Positions 7,718 to 15,516 of a stretch of 64,000 nucleotides of DNA are shown in pieces. The position numbers and the translations under genes are program-made. How positions within the stretch are numbered: the first letter of the stretch is position 1; each line of letters starts with the position of its first letter. This DNA comes from Armatimonadaceae bacterium (GTDB lineage Bacteria > Armatimonadota > Armatimonadia > Armatimonadales > Armatimonadaceae). The notes below the pieces were generated by a model that was not told the origin of the DNA, made no database searches, and worked only from the letters and a program-made list of their open reading frames with translations. Location: assembly GCA_030447685.1 (NCBI GenBank), contig JAUJOK010000006.1:31948-95947 (forward strand), read 5' to 3'.

Positions 7718-8629
7718 TTAATAGTCCACCATGACCGGCTCGTCGTGCTGCTTCCAGCCCATAACCGCGGTATCGTGCAGCCAGAACAGCGGCCCCTGCC
7801 CGTTCTTGCTTTCGTCGGCGTCCTTCTCCACCAGCGGGCGCACTTCCTCGATAAGAATCTGCTCCTCGCGCTCGCTGAGCGGCTGGAAGTTGGCGGCGAT
7901 ATCGACGATCTGATCGATCTGCACCGGAACGTCCATACCGACGATAGCCAGCGATACGCCGGGCAGACCGAGCGGATAGCGCAGCGCCAGATCGACGCTG
8001 GCGAACTGCCCGTGCCCCAGCACCTTCATGGCGACGACACCGGTATTGCGCTCGACCGCCTTGGGCAGCAGAAAGGTTTCCGGGCTGGTAACGAGCCTAT
8101 CCGCCATGCCCAGCGCCACCAGCACCGTATCGAACGGGTACTGCGAGATAGCGTGGCCCAGAAGCTCCGGGCGCGCGTGCCCGGTGATGCCGATAAAGCG
8201 CACCAGTCCCTCATCGCGGGCCTGCTCCAGCGCCGCGCACGCGCCGTCGGGAGCGAGCGCCTGCTCCAGGTCCGCCCAGGCATTGACGGCATGCACCTGA
8301 ATCAGGTCCACATGGTCGGTTTGCAGCTTTCGGAGCGACTCCTTCAGCTCGTTCAGAACGCCCTGCTTGCTGCGGTTGTTCACTTTGGTCGCCAGGAAAA
8401 CTTCGTCCCGGCGCGTCTTCATCACCTCACCGACCTTCTCCTCGCTGCCATAGTCCGGCGAGGTGTCCAGGTAGGTGATTCCCCGGTCAATCGCGTGGTT
8501 CAGGCAGCGAATCGCCTGCTCGGTGTTGATATTTTTTTCTTTTCCCAGCGGAGCGGTGCCGTATCCGATCAGGGGAACGGTGACGCCGGTCCTGCCCAGG
8601 GGGCGCGCGGGGGATAAAACGGTGGACAT
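7718..8629 (-). CDS. Aldo/keto reductase
   Basis: 303 residues. The start is placed at MSTVLSPARPLGRTG (ATG 8627-8629) because AAGGAGG precedes it. An upstream in-frame ATG lacks a site. The (beta/alpha)8 NAD(P)H-dependent oxidoreductase tetrad is visible: Asp and Tyr in YLDTSPDYG, Lys in FLATKV, His in LIQVHA. Cofactor-loop features follow near GVVAMKVLGHG. It ends 111 bp before the nth start and may share its transcript. A second, Tat-exported member of the family lies at 13076-14095. The substrate is unknown. Confidence 0.92.
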   Translation of the reverse strand: MSTVLSPARPLGRTGVTVPLIGYGTAPLGKEKNINTEQAIRCLNHAIDRGITYLDTSPDYGSEEKVGEVMKTRRDEVFLATKVNNRSKQGVLNELKESLRKLQTDHVDLIQVHAVNAWADLEQALAPDGACAALEQARDEGLVRFIGITGHARPELLGHAISQYPFDTVLVALGMADRLVTSPETFLLPKAVERNTGVVAMKVLGHGQFASVDLALRYPLGLPGVSLAIVGMDVPVQIDQIVDIAANFQPLSEREEQILIEEVRPLVEKDADESKNGQGPLFWLHDTAVMGWKQHDEPVMVDY

Positions 8630-8814
8630 GAGAAACCTCCTTGGTGCAGGGCGGCTATCCATCAGCGGATGCCGCGCCGCCCCGTCAATGCGGTGTTACC
8701 CGGCGCAGGCAGGGTATTCAAACCCGTTCCGGCGGCGCTGCCCCGGCGCGATTCATAGAGAAACATGATATTATTGCTGTAGTAAGGCTCTTTATCGACC
8801 CTGGGCCGTTCCTT

Positions 8815-8930
8815 GCCCGTCGAATAAATTCGCGGCTACGAAAAGCACAAAGTCCGCCTTCGTGGACTGAAGAATGCAGCCTGCGAAGGCAGGCTTTGTA
8901 CTCTTACAGCCTCGGATTTATCCGATGGTG
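8815..8930. repeat. Dispersed palindromic repeat family A, copy 1
   Basis: The left end CCCGTCGAATAAATTCGCGGCTA and the right end CAGCCTCGGATTTATCCGATGGTG form imperfect inverted ends around a GC-rich core (TCCGCC..., GCCTGCGAAGGCAGGC). It fills most of the 319-bp space between the divergent aldo/keto reductase and GH9 genes. The rest of that space (8630-8814) shows no gene. Related copies lie at 12905, 33972 and 40435. Confidence 0.85.
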
Positions 8931-8948
8931 CTAAAAGCTGGAGGATTT

Positions 8949-11591
8949 ATGACGGACCCCTTTCGCCTTTCCCGCTGGGTTCTGGCCGCATGGCTGCTGC
9001 TGCTGGTAACGACGGGAGCAGCGGCGGCGGCGGACACTGCCGCTGCCGCTGCCGCTGCCCCCGTCCCGGCGGAACAAGCGGGCGCGGCGCGCATCGTCCA
9101 TTGCGCGCCGGTCGCACCCGATATTCTGGCGCTGACGATACGCGCGCAGCGCGTGGAGCACGGTCGGCAGGTGCGCTATACGCCCGCCGCCGATGACCGC
9201 GTGGAAGAGCACGGCCAGCATCTGTGGGTGATGCGCGGCGGCAAGTTTCTGGGAACGCTGGTGGGCAAAGATCGCGGCCTGCTGTGGACAGCGGATCGGC
9301 TGGAAGGCAAGCCGCTCGATACGGCATGGGCCGAGCGCCCCACCAGCTACCGGCTGTCGTCACCGGACGATAATGGCTACAAGGGCGGCAAGAGGCCCGA
9401 AGCGGTGTATCGGAAGACGCGGCCAACGGATCTGGCGCAGATCGGGCAATGGCGCTTTGAAGCGCCTCAGGAGCATACGATCTTCCTGCGCCTGCCGCGC
9501 CCCCTGCAAATCGGGCGGCGCTACAACCTGACCTTCGGCAAAAAAACATTCAGCAGGCAAAGCTTCGTATACAACCCCCGGGCCATGCGCAGCGAAGCCG
9601 TCCACATCAGCCATGTCGGTTTCCGGCCCGACGACCCCGCCAAAGTCGCTTTTCTTTCCTGCTGGATGGGCACGGGCGGCGCGCTGCGCTATGCCGAGGG
9701 AACCCGGTTTCTGGTGCTGGACGCGCGCACGGGCATGATGGTTCATGACGGAAAGGTGAGCCTTTCCAAAAGCGCCGACGCCGCCGAGGACGCGGGCAAG
9801 CGCAACTACAACGGCGTCGATGTGTACCGGATGGATTTCAGCGAACTGCGCCGTCCCGGTATCTTCCGTATTTATGTCGAAGGCGTCGGCTGTTCTTACC
9901 CTTTCCCGATCCGCAGCGAGGTCTGGAACGACGCCTTTGGGGTGGCGGCGCGCGGCTTTTATCATCAGCGCAGCGGAATCGCCCTCGGCCCGCCGTATAC
10001 CAAGTATGTCCGCCCTCGCCCCTTCCACCCCGAAGACGGCGTCCGCGTGCGCGCTTCTACGACGACGCTGATGGATACGAAAAACGGGCTGCGGACGACC
10101 GCCGCCGATAACTTTAAAGAACTGATAGCCGGGGCGACGCAGCAGACGGTGCCGGACGCCTGGGGCGGCTATATGGATGCCGGGGACTGGGACCGGCGCA
10201 TACAGCATCTGAGCGTCCCCCGTCTGCTGCTGGACCTTTATACGCTGTTCCCGGCCTATTTCGACGAGCTATCGCTGAATATTCCGGAGTCGGGCAAGGA
10301 CGGTCTGCCGGATATTCTGCATGAGGCGCTGTTCGGCCTGGACTTTTACCGCCGCCTGCAAACCGAAAGCGGCGGCATCCGGGGCGGCATCGAATCTTCC
10401 GAGCATCCCCGGCTGGGCGAGGCAAGCTGGCAGGAATCGCTGAACGTCTTCGCCTACGCGCCGGATGTCTGGTCGAGCTACCTGTACGCCGGGGTGGCGG
10501 CGCGGGCGGCGCTGACCCTGCAAACCCGCGTGCCGGAGCGGGCGGCGCAGTATCGTGACAGTGCCCTGCGCGCGATGACCTGGGCCGAGGCCGAGCTGCC
10601 CAAACGGGCGGATAAAAAAGACCCCCATGAGGTCGCGGACGCGCGCAATCTGGCCGCCGCCGAACTGTACCGGCTGACCGGCGACGACCGCTGGCACCAA
10701 CTGTTCCTGCAAACCACGGTCTTCAAGGACGCTGCCGCGCCGCTGGCGCTGTGGCAAAAGCACGAGCAGCGTGATGCGGCCTGGGTATATGCGCGCACCA
10801 CCGGGCGGCCTATAGAGGCAGCGGTAAAAGCCAACGCCGAAGCGGCGCTGCGCCGCGAAGCTGACGACCGCGCGACAACGGCGAACACGACCGGTTTTCA
10901 TTGGACAAAGGATGCTAACGCGCCCGCCGGTTTCGGACGCCTGACCGTTCCCGATGCGATCAGTCTGGTGCGCGCCCATGCGCTTACCGGCGAGGAGCGG
11001 TATCTGCACGCCGCGCTGCTGGCCTGCCAGACGGGCCTGGGGGCGAATCCGCTGAACCTTTCCTATACGACCGGCCTCGGCCACCGCAGCCCGGAAAACC
11101 CGCTGCATATCGATTCGCGCGTTTCGAATCAGCCGCCGCCGCCGGGTCTGACGGTTTACGGGCCGCTGGACGCCCAGCTAAACGCCGACGCCGATTTTCG
11201 CAAGGTGGTGGAGCCGTTCGTGTTTCCGGCAATCGCCGACTGGCCGACGATGGAATCCTACTGGGATGTCTTCTGGTACCCGCCGATCACCGAATACACG
11301 GTGCATGAGACGCACCGAATACACAAAAGAAAGGTGCATCTCTTGCGGTTGGTGCTCTCGTTGATAACGATGACGCTGCTGGCTGCTGGGAAATTGCACA
11401 CGCTAATATCTCTACTTTTTTTATTGCGCGGTGCTAACCGGTTTGTGGGTGTACCTGTTGGAACGTCTCTGGGATATTGTTCACATGCCGAGACAATGGC
11501 GGCGCCTTTAGCCCTGATTCTCAGCATGGTAACTTTTTTAATGCCTTTAATATTCCGGCGCTTATACGAGCACATTAAGAAAAGACGGTAA
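8949..11591 (+). CDS. Glycoside hydrolase family 9-type exported glycosidase with C-terminal hydrophobic tail
   Basis: 880 residues from the ATG at 8949, which follows GGAGG. An earlier in-frame ATG lies inside repeat A. A signal peptide is clear (RWVLAAWLLLLVTTGAAAAA). Residues about 160-320 resemble the Ig-like N-terminal domain of GH9 enzymes (HISHVGFRPDDPAKVAFLS, PGIFRIYVEGVG). The (alpha/alpha)6 domain starts near 325. It shows the GH9 nucleophile-assisting motif DAGDWDRR (about 411), SYTTGLGHRSPENPLH (about 700), and near 785 the WYPPITEYTVHE segment where the family ends. A further 90 residues with two hydrophobic helices and a basic end (RRLYEHIKKRR) follow and have no counterpart in the family as I know it. 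The DNA there is less GC-rich. The protein likely degrades beta-glucans outside the cytoplasm. Confidence 0.85.
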   Translation: MTDPFRLSRWVLAAWLLLLVTTGAAAAADTAAAAAAAPVPAEQAGAARIVHCAPVAPDILALTIRAQRVEHGRQVRYTPAADDRVEEHGQHLWVMRGGKFLGTLVGKDRGLLWTADRLEGKPLDTAWAERPTSYRLSSPDDNGYKGGKRPEAVYRKTRPTDLAQIGQWRFEAPQEHTIFLRLPRPLQIGRRYNLTFGKKTFSRQSFVYNPRAMRSEAVHISHVGFRPDDPAKVAFLSCWMGTGGALRYAEGTRFLVLDARTGMMVHDGKVSLSKSADAAEDAGKRNYNGVDVYRMDFSELRRPGIFRIYVEGVGCSYPFPIRSEVWNDAFGVAARGFYHQRSGIALGPPYTKYVRPRPFHPEDGVRVRASTTTLMDTKNGLRTTAADNFKELIAGATQQTVPDAWGGYMDAGDWDRRIQHLSVPRLLLDLYTLFPAYFDELSLNIPESGKDGLPDILHEALFGLDFYRRLQTESGGIRGGIESSEHPRLGEASWQESLNVFAYAPDVWSSYLYAGVAARAALTLQTRVPERAAQYRDSALRAMTWAEAELPKRADKKDPHEVADARNLAAAELYRLTGDDRWHQLFLQTTVFKDAAAPLALWQKHEQRDAAWVYARTTGRPIEAAVKANAEAALRREADDRATTANTTGFHWTKDANAPAGFGRLTVPDAISLVRAHALTGEERYLHAALLACQTGLGANPLNLSYTTGLGHRSPENPLHIDSRVSNQPPPPGLTVYGPLDAQLNADADFRKVVEPFVFPAIADWPTMESYWDVFWYPPITEYTVHETHRIHKRKVHLLRLVLSLITMTLLAAGKLHTLISLLFLLRGANRFVGVPVGTSLGYCSHAETMAAPLALILSMVTFLMPLIFRRLYEHIKKRR

Positions 11592-11680
11592 CTCTGTATT
11601 AAGGCGGCGACAAGGAAAACGTCTAAGCAGGGCAACAACCAATAAGAGCCTGCTGCGTCAAGTATATTATTACCCAAAAA

Positions 11681-11712
11681 AGCGGGGACGGGATAATAAT
11701 CCCGCCCCCGCT
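11681..11712 (-). terminator. Terminator after the A-type Fe-S carrier gene
   Basis: The hairpin AGCGGGGACGGGA...TCCCGCCCCCGCT is followed on the minus strand by TTTTTTGGG. On the plus strand CTTTCTTT follows, so it may also end GH9 transcripts. Confidence 0.75.
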
Positions 11713-11733
11713 TTCTTTCGGAAAGTAAGACGC

Positions 11734-12168
11734 TTAGTGGCTGCCGCAGGAGCCGCAGCCGCCGGTCAGGGTCTGGCCGGATTCATCATCCTCGGTGGAG
11801 AACGAAGAGCCGCAGCCGCAGGCCTTGACGGCGTTCGGGTTCTCGACCTTGAAGCCGCCGCCCATCGCCGTCTCGACATAGTCCACCACGGAGCCGGTGA
11901 TATACTTCAGGCTCATCGGGTCAATAACGACACGGATGGCCTTGTCTTCAAAGAAGGCATCGCCCTCTTCCACGTTCTCGTCCAGCGCCATGCCGTACTG
12001 AAGGCCGGAACAGCCGCCGCCCGCCACATAGATACGCAGCGACACGTCGGTCGGGTTGCCCTGCTGCTCCAGAATGTCCCGGACTTCCTGGGCCGCGCGG
12101 TCGGTAAGGGTAATGGGGCTGTCGGTCGTCGTTGTCGTCGCCGGAGCCTCGATTGTCGGTGCCGCCAT
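11734..12168 (-). CDS. erpA: A-type iron-sulfur cluster carrier (HesB/IscA/ErpA family)
   Basis: 144 residues from MAAPTIEAPATTTT (ATG 12166-12168, AGGAGGA upstream). The domain from about residue 22 contains the three cluster cysteines in GGGCSGLQYGM and ACGCGSSF, plus the family segments LTDRAAQEVRDIL and YITGSVVDYVE. It assembles or transfers [2Fe-2S]/[4Fe-4S] clusters to target proteins. Unusual additions are a Thr-rich N-terminal extension and a Cys/Gly tail GGCGSCGSH that adds two further cysteines and a final His. It is monocistronic, with its own promoter (12244-12272) and terminator. The symbol erpA is by family resemblance; iscA-type naming is equally possible. Confidence 0.9.
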   Translation of the reverse strand: MAAPTIEAPATTTTTDSPITLTDRAAQEVRDILEQQGNPTDVSLRIYVAGGGCSGLQYGMALDENVEEGDAFFEDKAIRVVIDPMSLKYITGSVVDYVETAMGGGFKVENPNAVKACGCGSSFSTEDDESGQTLTGGCGSCGSH

Positions 12169-12243
12169 GTTGTCGTAATTCCTCCTACCGGCTGGAGCCG
12201 GGGTAATTCCAAGCAAAATCTTTGGCTTCTTTACGCCAATCCT

Positions 12244-12272
12244 ATTATACCGCGCCGCAAGCCTCGGGGCAA
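12244..12272 (-). promoter_or_regulatory. Sigma70-type promoter for the Fe-S carrier gene
   Basis: On the minus strand, TTGCCC (12272-12267), a 17-bp spacer, and a perfect TATAAT (12249-12244). This predicts a 5' leader of about 70 nt before the ATG at 12168. Confidence 0.6.
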
Positions 12273-12280
12273 CCCGCAAT

Positions 12281-12428
12281 GCCCCGTCCCTGAAGGAACG
12301 GGCTGTTCGTATCAGAAAAGCCCCGTGAGCGGGGCTGGGAGACACGGGAACCTGCGCCGGTTAAAATCATCAGCCCCATTTATGGGGCTTCTCCGTACGA
12401 AACAGACCGTTCCTTTAGGGACGGGGCC
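12281..12428. repeat. Dispersed palindromic repeat family B, copy 1
   Basis: Outer inverted ends CCCCGTCCCTGAAGGAACGG and CCGTTCCTTTAGGGACGGGG enclose two hairpins, AGCCCCGTGAGCGGGGCT and AGCCCCATTTATGGGGCT. It starts two bases beyond the stop codon of the DUF5335 gene. Copy 2 is at 41965-42106. Confidence 0.9.
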
Positions 12429-12430
12429 GA

Positions 12431-12805
12431 TTACTGCTCTTCCCGACGGAAGCGCAGATAGGTAATCGGCGGGTCTTCCGACGCTGTTATTTCCAGCACT
12501 TCGTCCGGGTTGACCTCCGCGCTCATCACGCCCGCCCCGGTCTTATGGAAAACGCGCTGCGGATTGGTGACGGTGTGCGTCAGATGGTCGTCCGTTTCGG
12601 TACCGGCCATGATCTGGATGGTGTTCGCGCCGCTTCCCTTGTCCTCGAACGTGATGCCGACGAACGGCAGCGCCCGTGTCTGTGTCTGCGGGCCGTCCGT
12701 GCGGGGCGCGACCGTCTCGATAGAAACCATCACCCCCTGCCGCGCCTTGCTGAAATCGTCGAAAAACTCGGCCCAGCCCTCGCGGGCGATGTCGTGCGTT
12801 GCCAT
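12431..12805 (-). CDS. DUF5335 family protein
   Basis: 124 residues. It matches my recollection of the DUF5335 family: N-terminal EGWAEFFDDFSKARQGVMVS, a central LPFVGITFEDKG, the conserved DDHLTHTVTNPQRV, and a C-terminal DPPITYLRFR. The start ATG follows AGGAGGC. No catalytic motif is evident. The family is small, cytoplasmic and uncharacterised. The 3' end directly abuts repeat B, which may act as its terminator or stability hairpin. Confidence 0.85.
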   Translation of the reverse strand: MATHDIAREGWAEFFDDFSKARQGVMVSIETVAPRTDGPQTQTRALPFVGITFEDKGSGANTIQIMAGTETDDHLTHTVTNPQRVFHKTGAGVMSAEVNPDEVLEITASEDPPITYLRFRREEQ

Positions 12806-12904
12806 TGGAAGAAAGCCTCCTGCTGCTGCTATCTGCCTTCTCTTTTCCGGCAGCGTCCTCTTCGAAACCTGCGTAGGAAATAATCACGCCCAGTCACTCT
12901 TCAG

Positions 12905-13012
12905 CACCATCGGATAAATCCGAGGCTGTAAAGGTACGAAGCCTGCGAAGGCCGCACAGCACGGTGCTGCGGACTTTGTGTTTTCCATAGCCGCGATTTT
13001 AATCGACGGGCA
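12905..13012. repeat. Dispersed palindromic repeat family A, copy 2
   Basis: It starts CACCATCGGATAAATCCGAGGCTG and ends TAGCCGCGATTTTAATCGACGGGCA, the same two types of ends as copy 1 in reverse order, with GCCTGCGAAGGCCGCACAGC in the core. It lies upstream of the DUF5335 start. Confidence 0.85.
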
Positions 13013-13021
13013 CAAAAACAA

Positions 13022-13052
13022 CAAAGCCCCCTCCAATGCGGAGGGGGCTTTG
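13022..13052 (-). terminator. Terminator after the Tat-exported aldo/keto reductase
   Basis: The perfect stem CAAAGCCCCCTCC...GGAGGGGGCTTTG is followed on the minus strand by TTGTTTTTGTG. Confidence 0.85.
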
Positions 13053-13075
13053 AGAAGACGAAAGCGGCACACGCG

Positions 13076-14095
13076 CTAAACGACCGGACCGAAGTGCGCC
13101 CCCCACCGCTCAGCGATATTACGGCCCGTGGGCACCAGCGCCGCGCGCTCTTTTTCCGTAAGCGGCTTGAACTGCCTGGCCCAGGCCAGGTTCTGATGCA
13201 GCTCCTCGCGGCTCGCCATGCCCAGCACCGCCAGCGACACGCGCGGCAGCGACAGCGCGTAACGAAAAGCCGTCCGCAGATGCTCCGGGGGCATCATACG
13301 GTTGCTCATCTCCTTGCTTTGCCAGTTCGCCCCTCCGAATACCTTCATCGCTACCAGACCCGTGTTCTTTTTCGCCGCCACGGGAAACACCTTCTGCTCG
13401 AAGTTGTACGTGTGCCGATCCGCGAAGTTGACGGCGCACATGATCACGTCGATGTCGTACTCCGCCAGCGCCCGCAGGAACTTGCCGGGGCGGTGGTGGC
13501 CGCTGATACCGACAAAGCGGGTCAGACCATCGCGCTTGGCCTTCATCAGTGCGGGAAAGACACCATCTTTACCCAGCGCCCGGTCGAGATCGATGTCGCC
13601 GAGGGAATGAACATAGACCAGATCGGCGTGATCGGTTTGAAGCTCTTTGAGATTCTTTTGCAGCAGGCGCAGGGCATCATCACCGCCCGATTCGTGGCAT
13701 TTGGTGACGACGAAAACGCCTTTGCGGCGGTTCTTGAGAACATGGCCCAGTTGTACCTGCGCGCGGCCATAGCCGGTATGCGAGGGAGCCGTGTCCATAT
13801 AGTTCACGCCCAGGCGAATCGCCTCCTCGAACAGCTCCGCGCCGTTGCGGACGCTGCGCCGAATGCCCGTCGAGGCGGTGCCGAAGCCCAGAATCGGCAC
13901 GCGTACGCCGGTTTTGCCCAGCACGCGCCGGGGCAGTGCCGCCGCCGCTTCGGCCTCCTCGTCGCTTGCGGCCAGCCCCACGCCCAGCGCCGCGCCCGCT
14001 GCCGCCGTGAAAAACGCCCGCCGTGTCAAGGGAGGCGTCTCCTCCTCTTCTTCGGGAAGACCCTGCCACTCCTCGCTCGCTTCCATTAAATCCAT
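13076..14095 (-). CDS. Tat-exported aldo/keto reductase
   Basis: 339 residues. A Tat-type signal appears after a long acidic N-region: LTRRAFFTAAAGAALGVGLA (residues about 23-43). The barrel begins at LPRRVLGKTGVRVPILGFGT. Tetrad residues: Asp in YMDTAPSHTGYG, where the Tyr sits two residues later than usual, Lys in VFVVTKCH, and His in LVYVHS. It is clearly related to the cytoplasmic paralogue at 7718-8629 (shared LQTDHADLVYVHS and GVVAMKV-like segments). Export of folded, cofactor-loaded AKRs by Tat is common in Planctomycetota and Armatimonadota. The substrate is unknown. Confidence 0.9.
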   Translation of the reverse strand: MDLMEASEEWQGLPEEEEETPPLTRRAFFTAAAGAALGVGLAASDEEAEAAAALPRRVLGKTGVRVPILGFGTASTGIRRSVRNGAELFEEAIRLGVNYMDTAPSHTGYGRAQVQLGHVLKNRRKGVFVVTKCHESGGDDALRLLQKNLKELQTDHADLVYVHSLGDIDLDRALGKDGVFPALMKAKRDGLTRFVGISGHHRPGKFLRALAEYDIDVIMCAVNFADRHTYNFEQKVFPVAAKKNTGLVAMKVFGGANWQSKEMSNRMMPPEHLRTAFRYALSLPRVSLAVLGMASREELHQNLAWARQFKPLTEKERAALVPTGRNIAERWGAHFGPVV

Positions 14096-14148
14096 ATCTC
14101 GCTTTCACCCCTGCCTTAAGTACAGCTATCGTACCCTATATACCGCTG

Positions 14149-14793
14149 TTATGCGCCGCGTAATGCCTGCCGCATTGCGCGCTGTTCTTTGCGCTGGTCG
14201 GTCAGGATTTTGACGGCGAGACGACGCACCTCGGCGTGCGGGGCGCGGCGACGCACCGGTTCGGACATCTGAATCGCCCCTTCGTGGTGGTGCGACATTT
14301 CTGCCACGAAAGCGCGGTCGAACGCCGCGCCGGAAAGCCGCGCCATCTTTTCCATCGTATCCTGCATGCGCGGATCGGGCTTTGCCCGGCGGTCCATCCG
14401 ATACCAGCGCGATAGATAGACCCGCATCTGCTCGTTTTCTTTCGTCTGCACGGATACCATTTTCTGGGCCAGGCGGCGAAGCGCGGGGTTCTGAAGTTTG
14501 CCCAGAGCCATGCGGGCCATATCGACGCCGGACTGGTGATGGTCCTGCATCATAGTCAGAAATGCCCGTTCCAGAGCCGCGCCCCGCAGGCCGCGCAGTT
14601 GGCGTACGTCATCCATCATTTCGTGATGGTCGGGCCGCTGGGACTACGGGGCGTGCCGGGGGCGCTTCGGCTGGCCGTGGTGCGCTTCATGCTGCGCGGC
14701 GCGCACGGGCGGCGCGAACATCCCCAGCAGCAGAACCGCGCCGCAGAGGGACAGCCGCGAAAGATGGTCAGCAGGGGCGCGTTTCCTATTCAT
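14149..14793 (-). pseudogene. Exported DUF305 protein interrupted by an in-frame TAG
   Basis: The intact DUF305 domain (14149-14619, 156 residues) contains two half-repeats with MMQDHHQSGVDMA and EMSHHHEGAIQMS, the His/Met metal-site motifs of this ferritin-like family. Upstream, in the same frame, an ATG at 14791-14793 begins a good signal peptide (LSRLSLCGAVLLLGMFAPPV, then RAAQHEAHHGQ). That frame is interrupted once, by TAG at 14644-14646 (codon 50), and then reads SQRPDHHEMMDDVRQLRG into the domain. Without read-through, the domain would be translated from the ATG at 14619 as a leaderless cytoplasmic protein. DUF305 proteins are usually exported and occur with copper-handling genes, which fits the operon on the other strand. 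Confidence 0.8.
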
Positions 14794-14945
14794 CCCCGAG
14801 GAGCCTTTCATTGTTTTCTAAAGGTAGAAGTACCATTACCGGCATCGTCTGAAACCGGCCCTGGGGGTAACCGGGTCGTACGCATGAAGCCCTTGACGAA
14901 AAATACCCACAGGGGGCACCCGGATAATCAACCGGCGAACTCTTC

Positions 14946-15368
14946 ATGCGAATGCTGCGCTCGCGGTTCGCCATTATTATACTGGGTGCCTGGTTCCTGG
15001 CAATTTTTGCCGGGCCGGTCGCGGCCTGCGTCCCTGTGGGCGAGACGATGCCGGGCGTCGGCGGCGGCGGCAGCGCCTGCTGCTGCGGCGGCGCGGACGC
15101 AATGCAAAGCCACCAGGCCGCGACAGCAGCCATCGCCGACGCGGATTCCTGCGCCTGCGCGATGACGCCCAGCGTTCCCGCCCCAGATGCGGGCGCACAC
15201 CCGATTGCGCTGCCGGTGCTGGTCGCGGCGGTGCGGCCCGTACCAGCTGTTCTGCGCGTACCGACAGTTCGCGTTGCCGCCACCGCGCCGCGCACGTCTT
15301 TTACCGTTACCCCGCCGCGCCTCCTGCCCCTTGCGTCCGATGCGGGCCGCGCCCCGCCTTTCGCCTGA
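14946..15368 (+). CDS. Small exported Cys-rich protein, unknown
   Basis: 140 residues with a clear signal peptide (FAIIILGAWFLAIFAGPVAA). A Cys/His/Met-bearing stretch follows (CVPVGETMPG, SACCCGGADAMQSH, SCACAM), with an Ala/Pro/Val-rich remainder. Six cysteines in about 50 residues after the cleavage site suggest metal binding. The ribosome site is weak, and the large overlapping reverse ORF is a GC artefact. It is the first gene of the plus-strand NosL-like cluster and is divergent from DUF305. I recognise no family. Confidence 0.55.
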   Translation: MRMLRSRFAIIILGAWFLAIFAGPVAACVPVGETMPGVGGGGSACCCGGADAMQSHQAATAAIADADSCACAMTPSVPAPDAGAHPIALPVLVAAVRPVPAVLRVPTVRVAATAPRTSFTVTPPRLLPLASDAGRAPPFA

Positions 15369-15377
15369 ACGTCCCCA

Positions 15378-15456
15378 ATTCGTGTCCTGTAGACACTTCG
15401 TCGCGACACGAATAACAAGCACGTTTTACGGCGAAAGGAGACAGAAGCCTCCTTTC
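15378..15456 (+). promoter_or_regulatory. Structured leader upstream of the NosL-like operon
   Basis: Two hairpins lie in the 148-bp gap before 15517: ATTCGTGTC/GACACGAAT (15378-15413, with an inner TGTC/GACA) and GAAAGGAG/CTCCTTTC (15433-15456, 8-nt loop). The second could mask a purine-rich region. No known riboswitch class is recognised. Confidence 0.35.
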
Positions 15457-15516
15457 TCCCTGGTACCGACATCTTCGCCGCCGCCTGAGCGGCATCTACC
15501 CTGGAGGAATCGACTC

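Noticed and set aside
7670..8617. 315-residue plus-strand ORF
   Set aside because: Antisense to the aldo/keto reductase, whose full catalytic tetrad is present on the other strand.
14786..15472. 228-residue reverse ORF across the Cys-rich peptide gene
   Set aside because: Arg/Gly/Ala-rich without domain features. The plus strand has a clear signal peptide and clustered Cys.
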